Shown: piece after piece, positions 33,971 to 45,478 of the stretch
How the letters are laid out: the number at the start of each line of letters is the position of its first letter
Numbering within the stretch: the stretch's first letter is position 1
Origin: Lycium barbarum
Lineage: Eukaryota > Streptophyta > Magnoliopsida > Solanales > Solanaceae
Direction: 5' to 3'
Length of the DNA stretch: 64,000 nt
Assembly (NCBI RefSeq): GCF_019175385.1
Contig: NC_083338.1
Coordinates: 92,153,777 to 92,217,776, forward strand
The notes under the pieces: generated by a model
Database searches by the model: none
Seen by the model: the letters and a program-made list of their open reading frames with translations, nothing else
What the model was told of the DNA's origin: nothing
Translations under genes and position numbers: made by a program

Positions 33971-36900
33971 TGTCACGACCCAACTCCGTAGGCCGCGACT
34001 AGTGTCCGTGCTGGACACTCAAACGTACCCAATAACCCAAATTAACAACCGACAGAATATTTTCAAATATAGAAGTCGTTTGGCGTTAATAATAACCATA
34101 AATGAACCGACACCGTACAATGGAAATCGATGCGGCTGTCACAGATCATATCATACCCAAACATATACAGAACCCACACAAGTATGTCTACAGACCTCTA
34201 CAGATCATAACAAAATCATAAGACGGGACAGGGCCCCGTCATACCCCTGAATCGCATACATATATATAATATAGCGGCAGACTGTACCAATATACAGGCT
34301 CTGAACAATAGAGCGCTCCCAATATAGCAGAATAGATGTCCTAGGCAGGCGATCAGCAAATCTGTCTTCTGTACTTGCGCGGCATGAAAACGCAGCCCCC
34401 GAAGAAAGGGAGTCAGTACGAAATATGTACTGAGTATGTAAAGCACGGAACGTAGTAAACAAAGTCATAATCAAAGTAGAAGGTACAGAAAATGGACAAA
34501 ATGTACAGATTAGCAAAATGCTGATCATAAAGTATAAATAGTATTTATTGAAAACATATGTCGTACCTGGTCCCAATACGGAACAAGATCATAACCGAAA
34601 CAGAACTTACAGAGAAGTGAGTGACATCCGAAGTATCAAATGCATATTTTCGAAACATGAGGAGTGTGTTCAGAAACATATACCATATCATGTCCGGCCC
34701 CTGCCAAGGGCTCGGCGAAACAGAACGTGGCCACCCCCCGATGCTGGTGCCACCATACATAAGGAACCGAGTAGGGGATAACCCCGTAACATAACATATC
34801 ATATCATATCAGATGGCCATATCAGATCATATCATATCAGAATGTGTGTACATGGCACAGCATACTCCAAAACCCATGTACATATATACCTGCCCCCTCA
34901 CATCGAGGCACGACGAACAATGCATTGGAATATGCTTGACAACATATCCTGGCCCGGGCTCAGTGTGGGAAACATTGAGGCATCCACGAATGGAGTAGTG
35001 AGAAACCAAATGCAATAAAAGTATCATGGATTTCCAGAGACTCAATGAGGCATATCGAATGACAAATCAAATCAATGAAGTCGGACGAAATCATAGTAAG
35101 CGTATGTTATGTGTCATGATGAATCACAGAAAAATAGTACTCCTGAAATCCTTTTCATATTCCAAAATAGTTTACCAGACTCGAGGGAATCATTAAAATA
35201 ATTTCCTTTCAGTAGTTAGAAGGATAGTCAAAACACTTCATTTTATATTGTTAGAAAATAAGGCAATAGTGTAATAAAAGAGCAAAGCGGGAATAGTAGG
35301 AAAATAATTGTAATACAAGATATCGTACTTTTACAGAGACTCAATATAGTATTCAGAATAAGTATCATTAGTAGTTGGAAAAGTAGTTAGGACGTTTTCT
35401 TAAAAATCACTTGAAATCAAGTGGCAACTCATCATAAGGGTAAAATCGGAAATAGTGGGCCCACCTCGGAACAAGCAAGGCGGTGGGCTCCAATCACGCA
35501 TTTTAAGCTTATGGGGTCACCTACGAAGGTTCTACGGACATTCTGTAGCTTTCCAAATAGTTTAGGGAAAGTTTGCATAATTTTCAAGAAAGCATACCAA
35601 AAGAACTCAATCTTACTGAAGGAAAAAGTGACATTTTCAATTGCGGATTCCGATGGGCAGAAAGTCTTTCGAAGCCCGAATCCGCTTCTAATATACCTAG
35701 GGCATGCCAAAAGAAGGATCGGGGTAGCTTTACATACCTTTTTCGCACTTTACGCCTTTCCAAGTTCACTTCCCGTTTCGTCCAAAATCTGCAAATGGTC
35801 ACATTTGCCAATTGTGAGTTATAGATGCTACGAATTCAACTTACTCATATTTGCCTACCGAAATTTCGGCAGCACTTCTCCTATATATATAATATCCCCG
35901 AGAATTCGACTCGGCCAAAATAGTCAACAACAACCCAACAACAACAACAACTACTACAAAACATACAATATGGCACAACTAACCTTCTTTCCGACATAAT
36001 GTCATACCCTTCATTCCAACTTCATATTTTCAAATTGATGTCAACATTCTCGTATTCATTACGAATTAAGATCATTACAACATAATTTAGAAGCATTGCA
36101 TATCGTTTCCTCAAATTATACACACGATATACATAATATACAAACTTCCCGCCAAAGCCATAATTTATCCAAAGTTTCTAATCTTTGGCATACACATTCA
36201 TAACATGTTTCCATCTTCCAAATTCATCAATAATCATCATAACTTGCAACCTAAACACTTCATTTTCATAATGTCATAAAATCGTACCGAAACGACATAA
36301 GCTTCTACATTCCATTTCCATGCAAACTCATATCATTTTACTTTCATTTACATTGCAAGAATCACAATAACACAACTAACATGTTAATCAAATTAAACGA
36401 TTCCCATTCCACTAAGGTACCACACGGCTACATCCCTATATTTCCAACTTCTATTAAATTCATTCAACTTTCATTTCCAATGTGCATTTCACCACAACCA
36501 CAACTAGAATACAACATACATTCAATTCACCATAAACACACATTGTATGCACACACACGGCCATAAACCATATTCCATACCCACTTTGAAATCTTCCATT
36601 TTTCCATACTTTCAACTCATTTCTACATACTACAACACAAAAAAAACCTTCATAACATCATAAAAATGAATGAATTCTTACCTTTTCCCCTAATCTTCTT
36701 CACTTGAATATGAGGTCAACTTGAAGGAATAACTGCTCCTTCTTCCAAAACAATTGCACCATATTGTAGAGGACCCTTAAATTAGTGGTAAGACCACAAG
36801 AGAATAATTTTTGGACCATAATTTTTGGGAGGTGAAAATGGGGCAAGAGGGCCGAATGCCCTCAATTCTCTTGCTCTTGTTTGTCTTGTTTTTCTCCTTG

Positions 36901-37247
36901 TTAATTTCTTGAAGTTTCTATATGATAATGACCCTTATATAATTTGCACATGGAAAATTAATTAAAGTGGTGGGTTGGGCCCTAGTTGGCCGGCCACCCC
37001 TCTCTTGTTGGGCCAAATTTTGCATCCTTTATTTTGAGCCCAATTAATGATAATTCTCGTTTTGTAATTCCCGAAATTAATTCCCGAAATTCCAATTTTT
37101 TCCCTTGGCCTCCCTCCGTGTTTCCACATCCATATTTTCATAAACAACACACACATATATTAATTCAATTCAACATATGGCATTATTCCTTATAAATCAA
37201 AATTATCTCGAATTTTTCCCGAATACGCGAAAGTACGGGATATAACA
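33971..37247 (-). mobile_element. Solo B LTR in the truncated C LTR (3277 bp)
   Basis: Begins TGTCACGACCC, ends GGGATATAACA, flanked by GTATC (33966-33970 and 37248-37252). Longest of the four B LTRs. Stem-loop at 34222-34240 (GACGGG / CCCGTC, fully Watson-Crick). GGCCCA cluster at 36968-37052 next to an ATTATATAAG TATA-like box (element sense) near 36935-36943. The reading frames here are not shared across all B copies and are not called genes. Confidence 0.94.
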
Positions 37248-37410
37248 GTATCTCATCTTAACTTAGCCAACTTCCTCGTCTCACATCGGATACTTTCGAA
37301 ATCTCGCCTAAGGTCATCAAACGTCGTTTCTTGCTCATAGACATCATGCACTCATATTCATCACTAGTTCATTCACTTGCGTACCAACGAAAAATATTCC
37401 GAGGTGTAAC

Positions 37411-37911
37411 CGTTATCGTGGCCCACATTCTACCGCTGAGCTTGAGCGGCTACCAATTGAGTCAGTAGAAGAATGGCCTGTCTCACCTCTTGGCCCGAGG
37501 CATCTGGCGGAGGAACGGGGGGTGCTGGAGCTAAAGTTGAAGCTCCTCTCAGATCTTCAAAAGCGGGCGAAGTATGGGAAAACTAAGGTGGGGGCTTATT
37601 CTGGGGTTCACCCTCCTCTACATCTATAGACGACTCTCGTTCAAGTTCTTCTTCCACCACCATCTTGCCCTGCTGGGCTGCCGTAGCCTTTCCTTTCATC
37701 AGCTTTGCTGAAACTATAACGCATAATTAGGGAGGGGTTAATCTTATAATACCGCTCTATCGCACGATCTCTTAACATGAAACATGGTCATTTTTCCAAA
37801 ATGCCCTGTAGCCTCTTGTTTATTAGCGTGGCGCGCAACACACCATAAACAAGACTCTACTAGACACGGCTCGTAGACACTTCCTAGGATGAACTGCTCT
37901 GATACCACTTT
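37411..37911 (-). mobile_element. Internal region 3 of the A array, 5'-side fragment
   Basis: Resumes with GTTATCGTGGCCCACATTC, which matches internal 2 at about 25410. It contains the gag N-terminus (ATG at 37699), the leader and the primer site at 37896-37907. Confidence 0.9.
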
Positions 37912-40583
37912 TGTCACGACCCAACTAGGGGCCGCGACGGGTACCCGGGGCTAACCACCGAGCACCGGTCGCTCTATTACTCACCTTATCCATTTAATGC
38001 CCTGTTTATCACATTTATACTCAAAACATAGAAAAATCATAGTTCATATGAAACCGTAAATACTTTTATATATATATCTATATATATATGCCTTTAGGCT
38101 ATCAAAATAATAAATGTACACACACATGAAAAATGTGAGACCATACTACCCACACTGCGTATCTACGAGCCTCTACTGACATACTGTACATATAGACGGA
38201 ACAAGACTCGGTCATGCCCAAAATATACATATGTACCAAAAGAATAAACATGAGCACCTCCGGACAATGGAGTGCTCTCAATCCGCTAACAGCTACTAAG
38301 AATTTGGGCCGAGCTCGCCTCCCTGTCTACCTGTGGGCATGAACACAACGTCCAAGGAAAAGGACGTTAGTTTGAATATTGTACTGAGTATGAGAGGCAT
38401 AAACAATGAAGAAGGACAACAATAATATAGTGAGAGCATCAATAAGAATATCTAAATCTGAATAATAGCCATAAGAGAAGTAATGCATGCTATCTTACTC
38501 ATACTTATCATAATATCATAAATGCATGACATGCAAGGTGCCCGTCCATGTCGGAACGGTGTGATAATCAATAATCTGAGCCCGCGTCCAGGCCTCCCGC
38601 GTCTAGGGTACCATGTCATGCCGCCCACTAGTGGTGCTGCCCATGCCAAAAGGTCATGGTGTAATCATCTGTAAGCCGCCCGCCTTAACGGTGCTGCCCA
38701 GCCATATAGGCGCGGTGTAATATGATCATGACATGCTCATCATAAAATACTTATAGTAATATGCTTATCAAAATATACTTGTTGTTATACATGCATAGAG
38801 ACTCTAGAACAGCTGTACTCTATCGGGGTGACGTAAGGTCATGATCCCCCGATTCCATTATGGAGAAATTATGGACATTCTGCCTCCCCTTGAAGGAATT
38901 AGTACATAGGGTGAGTCTGAGCAACAAATAACATCATCATCAATATAGTATCATCGTATCATATCTTTTATCTTATGTAGACATTTATGGATATAGGCTG
39001 CTAGCTTTCCGGAATATGGGAACTCATGAAGAGGAAGGGAACTTATGCTATAGGATTCATGCCATTAGAAAGAAAGGACTAGCCGCACATACCTTTGTCG
39101 TTTAGCTAGCGATCGTTCACTTGCTCTCCTTCAATGTCACTTCATCACCTTCACGAGAGAATTCAAATTAACATTAGCTAATTGACTACAAGAACGCATC
39201 GTTAATCCCCGGAAAAATCGGGCAGCACTTCTTTTGTTTATACTACTTTTCCCATGTTCCATATCAACTCTCAACATTCACAATACTACTCACAATATCA
39301 CAATCAACATTCATCATGTATGCATATCTAGCAAAATCCACCATTTTCCTCCAATTTTTCCATATTTCTCCTTGTAGCTCATCTTTGTGTTTTCACACAT
39401 TTAATACTTGTTTCATGATATACACATCATTATAACGTACTCATAATCACAATTCTTCAACTTTCATGATTCAATTCCATTTTCATTCAATTATGTAACT
39501 ATTCACTCAATAATGACCCACTTTCTATGTTCTTCTACATTTCAAGTATCTAATCCTTCCAATACCTTAAACAACATGAAATGATCATAAAACGTACCTT
39601 TGACGTTGGTTGAACAAGTCTTGAGTGGAGTTCTTCCTTTTTCACCAAAACCCTACTTTCCTTCTTCTTGGATTTTCTTGATTTGGATGAATTCTACTTG
39701 AATTTGATAGACTTTGATTCATGAATTTGATGTTTCTGATCTTTGGTTTCCTTGGTATTCTTGTATATTATTTTAGTGGAACTTTATAGAGTTCTTGAGA
39801 GGTGAAGAGGTGTATTAAAATGAAGAAAATGAAGTGGGATCATCATTTAAAGACTTGGAACATTTCAGTCCGTCGGGATTTCCACGGACACTTCCACGGT
39901 CCTTGCAATATTATATGGTCCGTATAATGTGGTCGTGGTTTACCATCAGGAAAATATTTCCTCTGCTGGGTATTCCACGGACAAAGATACGGTCCGTGGA
40001 ATATTATACGGTTCGTGGAACAGGTTCGTGGAACTCACAGTTCCAAAGTTGACTGCGGACCTCCGTTCAGTAAAAAGGTCATAATTCTTGATCCCGATAT
40101 CGTGTGATGGCCCACGACATATGGTTGGAAATAACTTTAAATTATCTACAACTTTTCATTCTTGGTGTGTTTCCAAATTCCAAACTTATAAGGACGTTTT
40201 TGCCCCTCAAAAGGCAGATCATCCGGAAATGTTTCCTTGAATTGCCCTTTTTGGATGGCTTATGCTCATTTTTGGCTTATGGGTCCTTCTTAGGACTTGC
40301 TCAACTTTCCATGTACTACTCATATATCTCCTTATTTGTCCTTTATGAAACCTTACCAAACAATCCTTAACACAACAAGCTACGGGATCTTTCCTAAACC
40401 TCACTTATACTCCACTTGTCCTTATCGATCCTTAGTTCATCATTTCATATAACTTCAAGATCTTAACGTATGCATTCTAAAACCACTAATCATCCGCATT
40501 AAAATCTTAAGATCTTCCTATTGTCCTTAAGCTCGCGTGGGTTCATTTACTATACGACGACATGAAATTTTCGAGGTGTAACA
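37912..40583 (-). mobile_element. LTR A4 (outermost 5' LTR of the A array), 2672 bp
   Basis: Uninterrupted. Ends GAGGTGTAACA at 40583 followed by the array's right target duplication GGACC (40584-40588). Shares the 13-bp CAGGTTCGTGGAA segment with A1. Stem-loop 38195-38213, palindromes 39866-40035 (centres 39900/39919). Confidence 0.93.
39866..40035 (-). promoter_or_regulatory. Paired palindromes in LTR A4
   Basis: Same layout as A1; the first palindrome is mutated (CCTTG in place of CCGTG) but the 19-bp register is kept. Confidence 0.55.
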
Positions 40584-40588
40584 GGACC

Positions 40589-41080
40589 TTCCAATTAGTA
40601 GGAATGCTAGAAGAAAATATTTTTTTGATCAAGATTTGAGGGCTTCAATTTTGGCTTGGCTTGGCCGAATGGCCTTCTTCTTCGTTTATCTCTCCAAGTT
40701 TCTTGAATATTCTAAGTGATAAGATGAAAATATGACTAATTTGTCATCTTTTATGAGTATATATTAGGCCTCCATGTGGGCCTTGGCCCACACCAACTTG
40801 GGACGGCCAAATGGCCCATTTGTTTCAAGACTACTATTTTTTTTTGTCTTGTAATTCAAGAAAAATCATTTTTCTAATTCCAAATTTTCCCTTAGCCTTC
40901 CTCGATATTACCATGAACCACCTTGTGAATTTCCATTTTTACCCCTAGCTTTATTTAATATTTCCACACCAATAATTTCATAAACAACTTGAGTGTTAAA
41001 CCAGATCAAAATATAGTCTTGCCTTTAAATTATCGCAATTATCTTGAAATATCCGAATGTACAAAATACGGGATATAACA
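40589..41080 (-). mobile_element. Element B 5' LTR, start portion
   Basis: Continues the LTR broken at 6280 and ends GGGATATAACA at 41080. Contains GGCCCA/TGGGCC boxes (40767-40825) and a TATATACTCATAAAAG stretch in element sense (40749-40764). Compare 48044-48516 in the uninterrupted solo copy. Confidence 0.9.
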
Positions 41081-41576
41081 CACAGGTTCAGGTAGACAGA
41101 CAGGCGGTCCAGCTTAATAGGATTTCCATTCAGCGGTCGTCGGGACGCTCCACTTCGCTCGGAGTTGCAGTTCATTTTTGGTATGCTATTTTCTTGACAA
41201 TTGTATATATATGGGTATGACGGGGCCCTGTCTCTTCCTTTGTATAGCTTTGTATTCTATTAGAGGTCTGTAGATAGTTGTATATGGCTGGGATATTATG
41301 TAGCCTTGTTGGTTCCTATTCTTTTGTGTACAGCATATGTAATGGCCTAGTCGGCTTGCATTGTTATTTTTAGCATGTATATATACAGATGGTTGTGAGA
41401 TCTTGATGCATAGTTCATGGTGTTGTTCTTGTAGCAGTCAGTATAGCTTGGTTATAAGTCATATATGGGCCACCTTGTTATTCGGCATTATCCAGGGACG
41501 GTCATAAGGGTGCCTGGTCAAGAGGGCTCAGGAACTCATCACGACTCATTGGCTTGGGTTTTGGCAAAAGTGGTAT
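41081..41576 (+). mobile_element. Element D 5' LTR, R-U5 part (truncated by element B)
   Basis: Last roughly 500 bp of a plus-strand LTR ending TTTTGGCA before the primer site. Contains a weak version of the conserved stem-loop (41219-41237, one mismatch) and the TTAGAGGTCTGTAGATA block shared with A, B and C. The rest of the LTR should lie left of element B, outside the window. Confidence 0.8.
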
Positions 41577-41580
41577 TAGA

Positions 41581-41592
41581 GCAGTTCCTTCC
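41581..41592 (+). other. Primer binding site of element D, one mismatch
   Basis: TGGTATTAGAGC; the C-to-T change fits methylated-C decay. Lies 4 bp past the LTR end. Confidence 0.85.
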
Positions 41593-41768
41593 TAGGGTTG
41601 TCTACATACCATATCTAGTAGAGTCTTGTTTATGGGTGTGTTGTGCACCACACTTATAAACAGAAGGCTGCAAGACATTTAGGAAATTGTCATTCCTTCC
41701 CTCTTAGATCGTGAGATAGAGCCATGTGTTAAGAGTTCGCCTTCTAATAAATAGTTCTGATTTCACCG

Positions 41769-43160
41769 ATGCCTCGCAAGAAAGCTACAGCTACCCAGAA
41801 GGGCAAGGGAGTGGCTAGTGAGGCTACTAGCTATACTCAGTGAGCTACTAGGGCTCGGGGCGAGTCCCAGAGTGAGAGCCAATATCAGACTTCACATACC
41901 CCGTCTCCAGTAGCTGCCCTAGTGCCCCTAGATCCTCAGCTAGATGCACCGGGCCAAGATATATGGGATGCTATACATTTATTGATCAAATTGGTAGCCG
42001 CTCAGGCTCAGCATCCGGGAGTTAGTGTTGATCAGGCAGACCGAGCTGGTAGTGCGAGAGTTAAGATTTTCCTCGAGTTATATCCTCTAGACTTCTCCGA
42101 GATGAGGAAAAATATGGACCCCCTGGACTTTATTAATAGTATGCAGAGGACTTTGAGGGTTATGCACGTTGATGAAGTCGAGTCAGTGCAGTTGGCTTCT
42201 TATAGGCTCCGTGATGTTGCAGTGCAATGATATCAGACATGGGAGCAATCTAGGGGAGAGAATACCCTCCAGTAGTTTGGGAAGAGTTTTCAAATTCCTT
42301 TATTCATCATTATTTGCCGCCAGAGGTTTGGCGGGCCCGAGTAGACATGTTTTTTCGCATTCAGCAATGCAGTATGAGTGTTCAGGAGTATAATGTATAC
42401 TTTGATTCATTGGCTAGATATGCCCCAACTATGGTGGCTGAGATGGAGGATCGAGTTCATCGTTTTGTGGCTGGTCTAAGGCAACATTTGATTAATGAGT
42501 GTACGACAACTGCATTATAGCCGGGTATGGATATTTCCTATATACAGGCATATGCACAGAATCGGTAAGGTCGTAACCGTCGGCGGAGGACAGAGCGTGA
42601 GCATGACCGGTGCCATGGCAAGAGGGCTAGATCTTTAGATATGTTTGTTGAGTTCAGAGGAGGACAGAGACAATAGCATTCCCAGTATCCATTTCATTCA
42701 GCAGAGAGTGCACCTCCGCAGTTTTCAGGCCAAAGGTTGGATCGATTCCCGTATTCCGGAGCGGGTCAAAGTTCTAGAGCTTTGGGTTCTCAGTACAGAC
42801 CAGAGTCAGGCCAGGTGAGACCACCTTTTCCACTGTGTACCCAGGGTAGTAAATAACACTGGACAGTGTCGACGGGGATTAGATGCTTGTTATGCTTATG
42901 GCCAGCCAGGCCATATGATGAGGGTGTGTTCGTCGAGGGGTGGTACAGTCAGCATTCTGCCTACGGGGTCCATAGCTAGTTTTTCTTCATCTGTACGCCC
43001 TCCAAGGCACGGTTCTTAAGCACCAGCCGGATGTGGTAGAGGAAGGGGAGGAGCATTTGGTTCGAGCGGTCCTCAAAACCGCATTTATGTATTAGTTGGT
43101 AGACCAGATCGTGAGTCATCTCCTGATGTTTTCACAGTTATATTATCTATCTCCTCCTAG
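41769..43160 (+). pseudogene. Element D gag (broken)
   Basis: ATG at 41769 opens MPRKKATATQKGKGVAS, stopped by TGA after about 25 codons. The same frame resumes with a Pro-rich stretch, AIHLLIKLVAAQAQ, the capsid-like core (DFINSMQRTLRVMHVDEVES; LPPEVWRARVD in the shadow of a further break) and a basic linker. The zinc knuckle at 42888-42929 reads CYAYGQPGHMMRVC, so the second Cys of the CCHC is Tyr. Numerous stops (TAG, TGA, TAA) and at least one frame change make it non-functional. Gag would form the virus-like particle. Confidence 0.88.
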
Positions 43161-44420
43161 GATGTATACGCACTGATTGATCCAGGTTCCACCTTATCGT
43201 ATATTACTCTATTTGTTATTGGAATGTTTGGGATAGATCCTGAATCGATTAAACCGTTTGAGGTGTCTGCGCCAGTTAGTGATCCTGTTATAGTTGGGCG
43301 AGTATATTGAGGTTGTGTAGTGATAGTTTGTAATAGCCATACCCTAGAAGATTTGATTGAGTTAGACATGATTGATTTTGATGTTATTATGGGTATGGAT
43401 TGGTTGGCTTCCTGTTATGCTAATGTTGATTGCAGAACAAATATAGTTCGATTCCAGTTTCCCAACGAGCCAGTCCTAGAGTGGAAGGGTAATGCTACTT
43501 CGCTGAGGGATAGGTTTATTTCCTACCTTAAGGCTAGAAAGATGATCATAAAAGGTTATATTTATCACCTAGTTCGGGTCCAGAATGTGCAAGCAGAATC
43601 ACTGACTCTTCAGTCTGTCCTTGTGGTTAATGAGTTTCCAGAAGTGTTTCCAGATGAGCTTCCAGGCATACTGCTGGAATGGGAGATTCATTTTACTATT
43701 GATCTATTGCCAGATACTCAGCCAATATCTATTCCTTCTTATAGAATGGCACCTGCAGAGTTGAAAGAATTGAAGGAGCAATTGAGTGATTTACTCGAGA
43801 AGGGCTTTATTAAGCCCAGTACCTCACTGTGAGGAGCGTCGGTATTATTCATAAGAAAGAAGGATGGCTCTTTGTGAATGTGTATTTATTACAGGAAATT
43901 GAATAAAATGACTATAAGGAATAAACAATCGCTTCTGAGGATTAATGATTTATTTGACCAGCTGCAGGGTGCCAGATATTTCTCAAAGATAGCCTTGAGG
44001 TCAGGGTATCATCACGTTAGGGTGAAGGAGGAAGATATTTCGAAGATGTCATTCAGGACTAGATATGGGCACTATGAGTTTCGTGTTATGTCATTCGGGC
44101 TAACTAATGCCCAGTTGTATTCATGGACTTGATGAATCATGTATTTAGACCCTTCTTAGATTTATTCGTAATTGTATTTATAGATGACATTCTTGTGTAT
44201 TCAACGTCAGAGGCCGAGCATGCTGATCATCTACATGCAGAGCTTAGAATTCTTCGTGATAGAGAATTATATGCGAAGTTTTTCAAGTGTGAGTTATGGT
44301 TGAACTCTGTGGCTTTTCTTGGTCACATTATTTCAGATGAAGGTGTTAGGGTGGATACTCAAAAGATTGAATCTGTGAAGAATTGGCCAAGGCCTGTGAC
44401 ACCAACGGGAGATACTTAGT
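43161..44420 (+). pseudogene. Element D protease and reverse transcriptase (broken)
   Basis: Protease motif [13 protein letters not shown] at 43161 on, then a [16 protein letters not shown] follows, then the RT start. TGA codons sit at about 43830 and at 43874 ([16 protein letters not shown]). The latter is the same Arg codon that is a stop in A+. RT continues through GYHHVRV, frameshifts near 44113 and reads FIDDILVYS (catalytic Asp pair intact) and [12 protein letters not shown] before another frameshift at about 44405. Confidence 0.9.
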
Positions 44421-44960
44421 TTCTAGGGCCTATTAGGATATTATAGAAGGTTTGTGGAAGGATTCTTTTCTCTTTCAGCCCCATTGACCAAACTGACTCA
44501 GAAATCAGCTAAGTTCCAGTGGACGAATGCATGTGAGCGAAGTTTTCAGATATTAAAGGACAAGTTAACCTCAACACCCGTCTTGATTCTTCTAGATGGA
44601 GTAGATGTCTATGTGATATATGGTGATGCTTCAGGTATTGGTTTGGGCTGTGTATTAATACAGTACAGCAAGGTTGTCCCTTATGCTTCTAGACAGTTGA
44701 AAAAGCACGAGAAGAACTATCCAACTCATGATCTTGAGTTAGCTGAGGTGATCCATGCCTTTTAAATGTAGAGGCACTACTTATATAGTGTCCATGTTGA
44801 TATCTATACCAACCATAAGAGCCTCCAGTACATCTTTAAGCAGAAGGACTTGAAATTACGTCAGAGGCGATGGTAGAGTTATTAAAAGATTATGATGTTG
44901 ATATTCTGTACCATCCTGTGAAGGCCAACGTAATAGCTGATGCTCTTAGTCGTAAATCCA
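44421..44960 (+). pseudogene. Element D RNase H (broken)
   Basis: [16 protein letters not shown] (the first catalytic position is Asp in DAS, but the preceding Cys is Gly), [12 protein letters not shown], then a stop at 44763. It reads on after a frame change as [14 protein letters not shown], where the usual third catalytic Asp (YTDHKSL in B) is Asn, and ends DALSRKSMSSLSSV. Inactive. Confidence 0.85.
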
Positions 44961-45478
44961 TGAGTAGCCTGTCATCTGTGCAACCAGAGAAAAGGGAGAT
45001 AGTCCGCGAAGTTCGACAGTTAGCTAACCTTAGAATTCGGTTGTTAGATTCAGGTGATGCAGGAGTTACTGTTCAAGACATAGCGGTGTCATCCTTGGTA
45101 GCGAAGATAAAGAAGCATCAGTACGAGGATCATATTTTAGTTCATCATCGAGATACGGCTCCTCAGAAAGAAAAGAGGCCCTTCGTGATTCCAGGGGATA
45201 GAGTACTCAGATATCGAGGTAGATTATGCGTTCCTAATGTTGTAGAACTTCGTCAGCAGGTTATGAGGGAAGCCCACTATTCTCTCTATTCTATTCACCC
45301 GGGCACAATAAAAATGTACCAAGATATCAAGGAAGTTTATTGGTGGGATGGTATGAAAAGAGATATGGCAGAATTTGTTGCTCAGTGTCCGAATTATCAG
45401 TAACTCAAGATAGAGCACCAGAAGCCCCAAGGTTTATTACAGGCTATAGAGATTCCGACATGGAAATGGGAGGTAAGT
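44961..45478 (+). pseudogene. Element D integrase, N-terminal part
   Basis: Reads the spacer then the H2C2 finger: HYSLYSIHPGTIKMYQ, VYWWDGMKRDMAEFVAQCPNYQ. The last zinc-binding Cys is replaced by Tyr. A stop follows at 45401. The sequence is cut at 45478 by a solo B LTR and resumes at 48517. Confidence 0.88.

Larger units (their letters stand above)
31958..37410 (-). mobile_element. Truncated C LTR inside A internal 3, itself split by a solo B LTR
   Basis: Related to the C LTRs at 49040-51866 and 52457-62598. Its element-sense start (TGTTACACCTCGG) is at 37410, with the very first base pair altered. Its other end is missing: about 265 bp are lost at the 31958 junction. No target duplication is visible. 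It carries the stem-loop 32016-32034 and the palindrome cluster 33602-33885. Insertion and deletion of the host element probably go together, either by recombination between nearby C LTRs or by a faulty repair event. Confidence 0.8.

Noticed and set aside
34205..34576. Minus-strand reading frame of 123 codons in a B LTR
   Set aside because: It lies wholly in LTR sequence, is not kept in the other B copies, and shows no domain. Chance frame.
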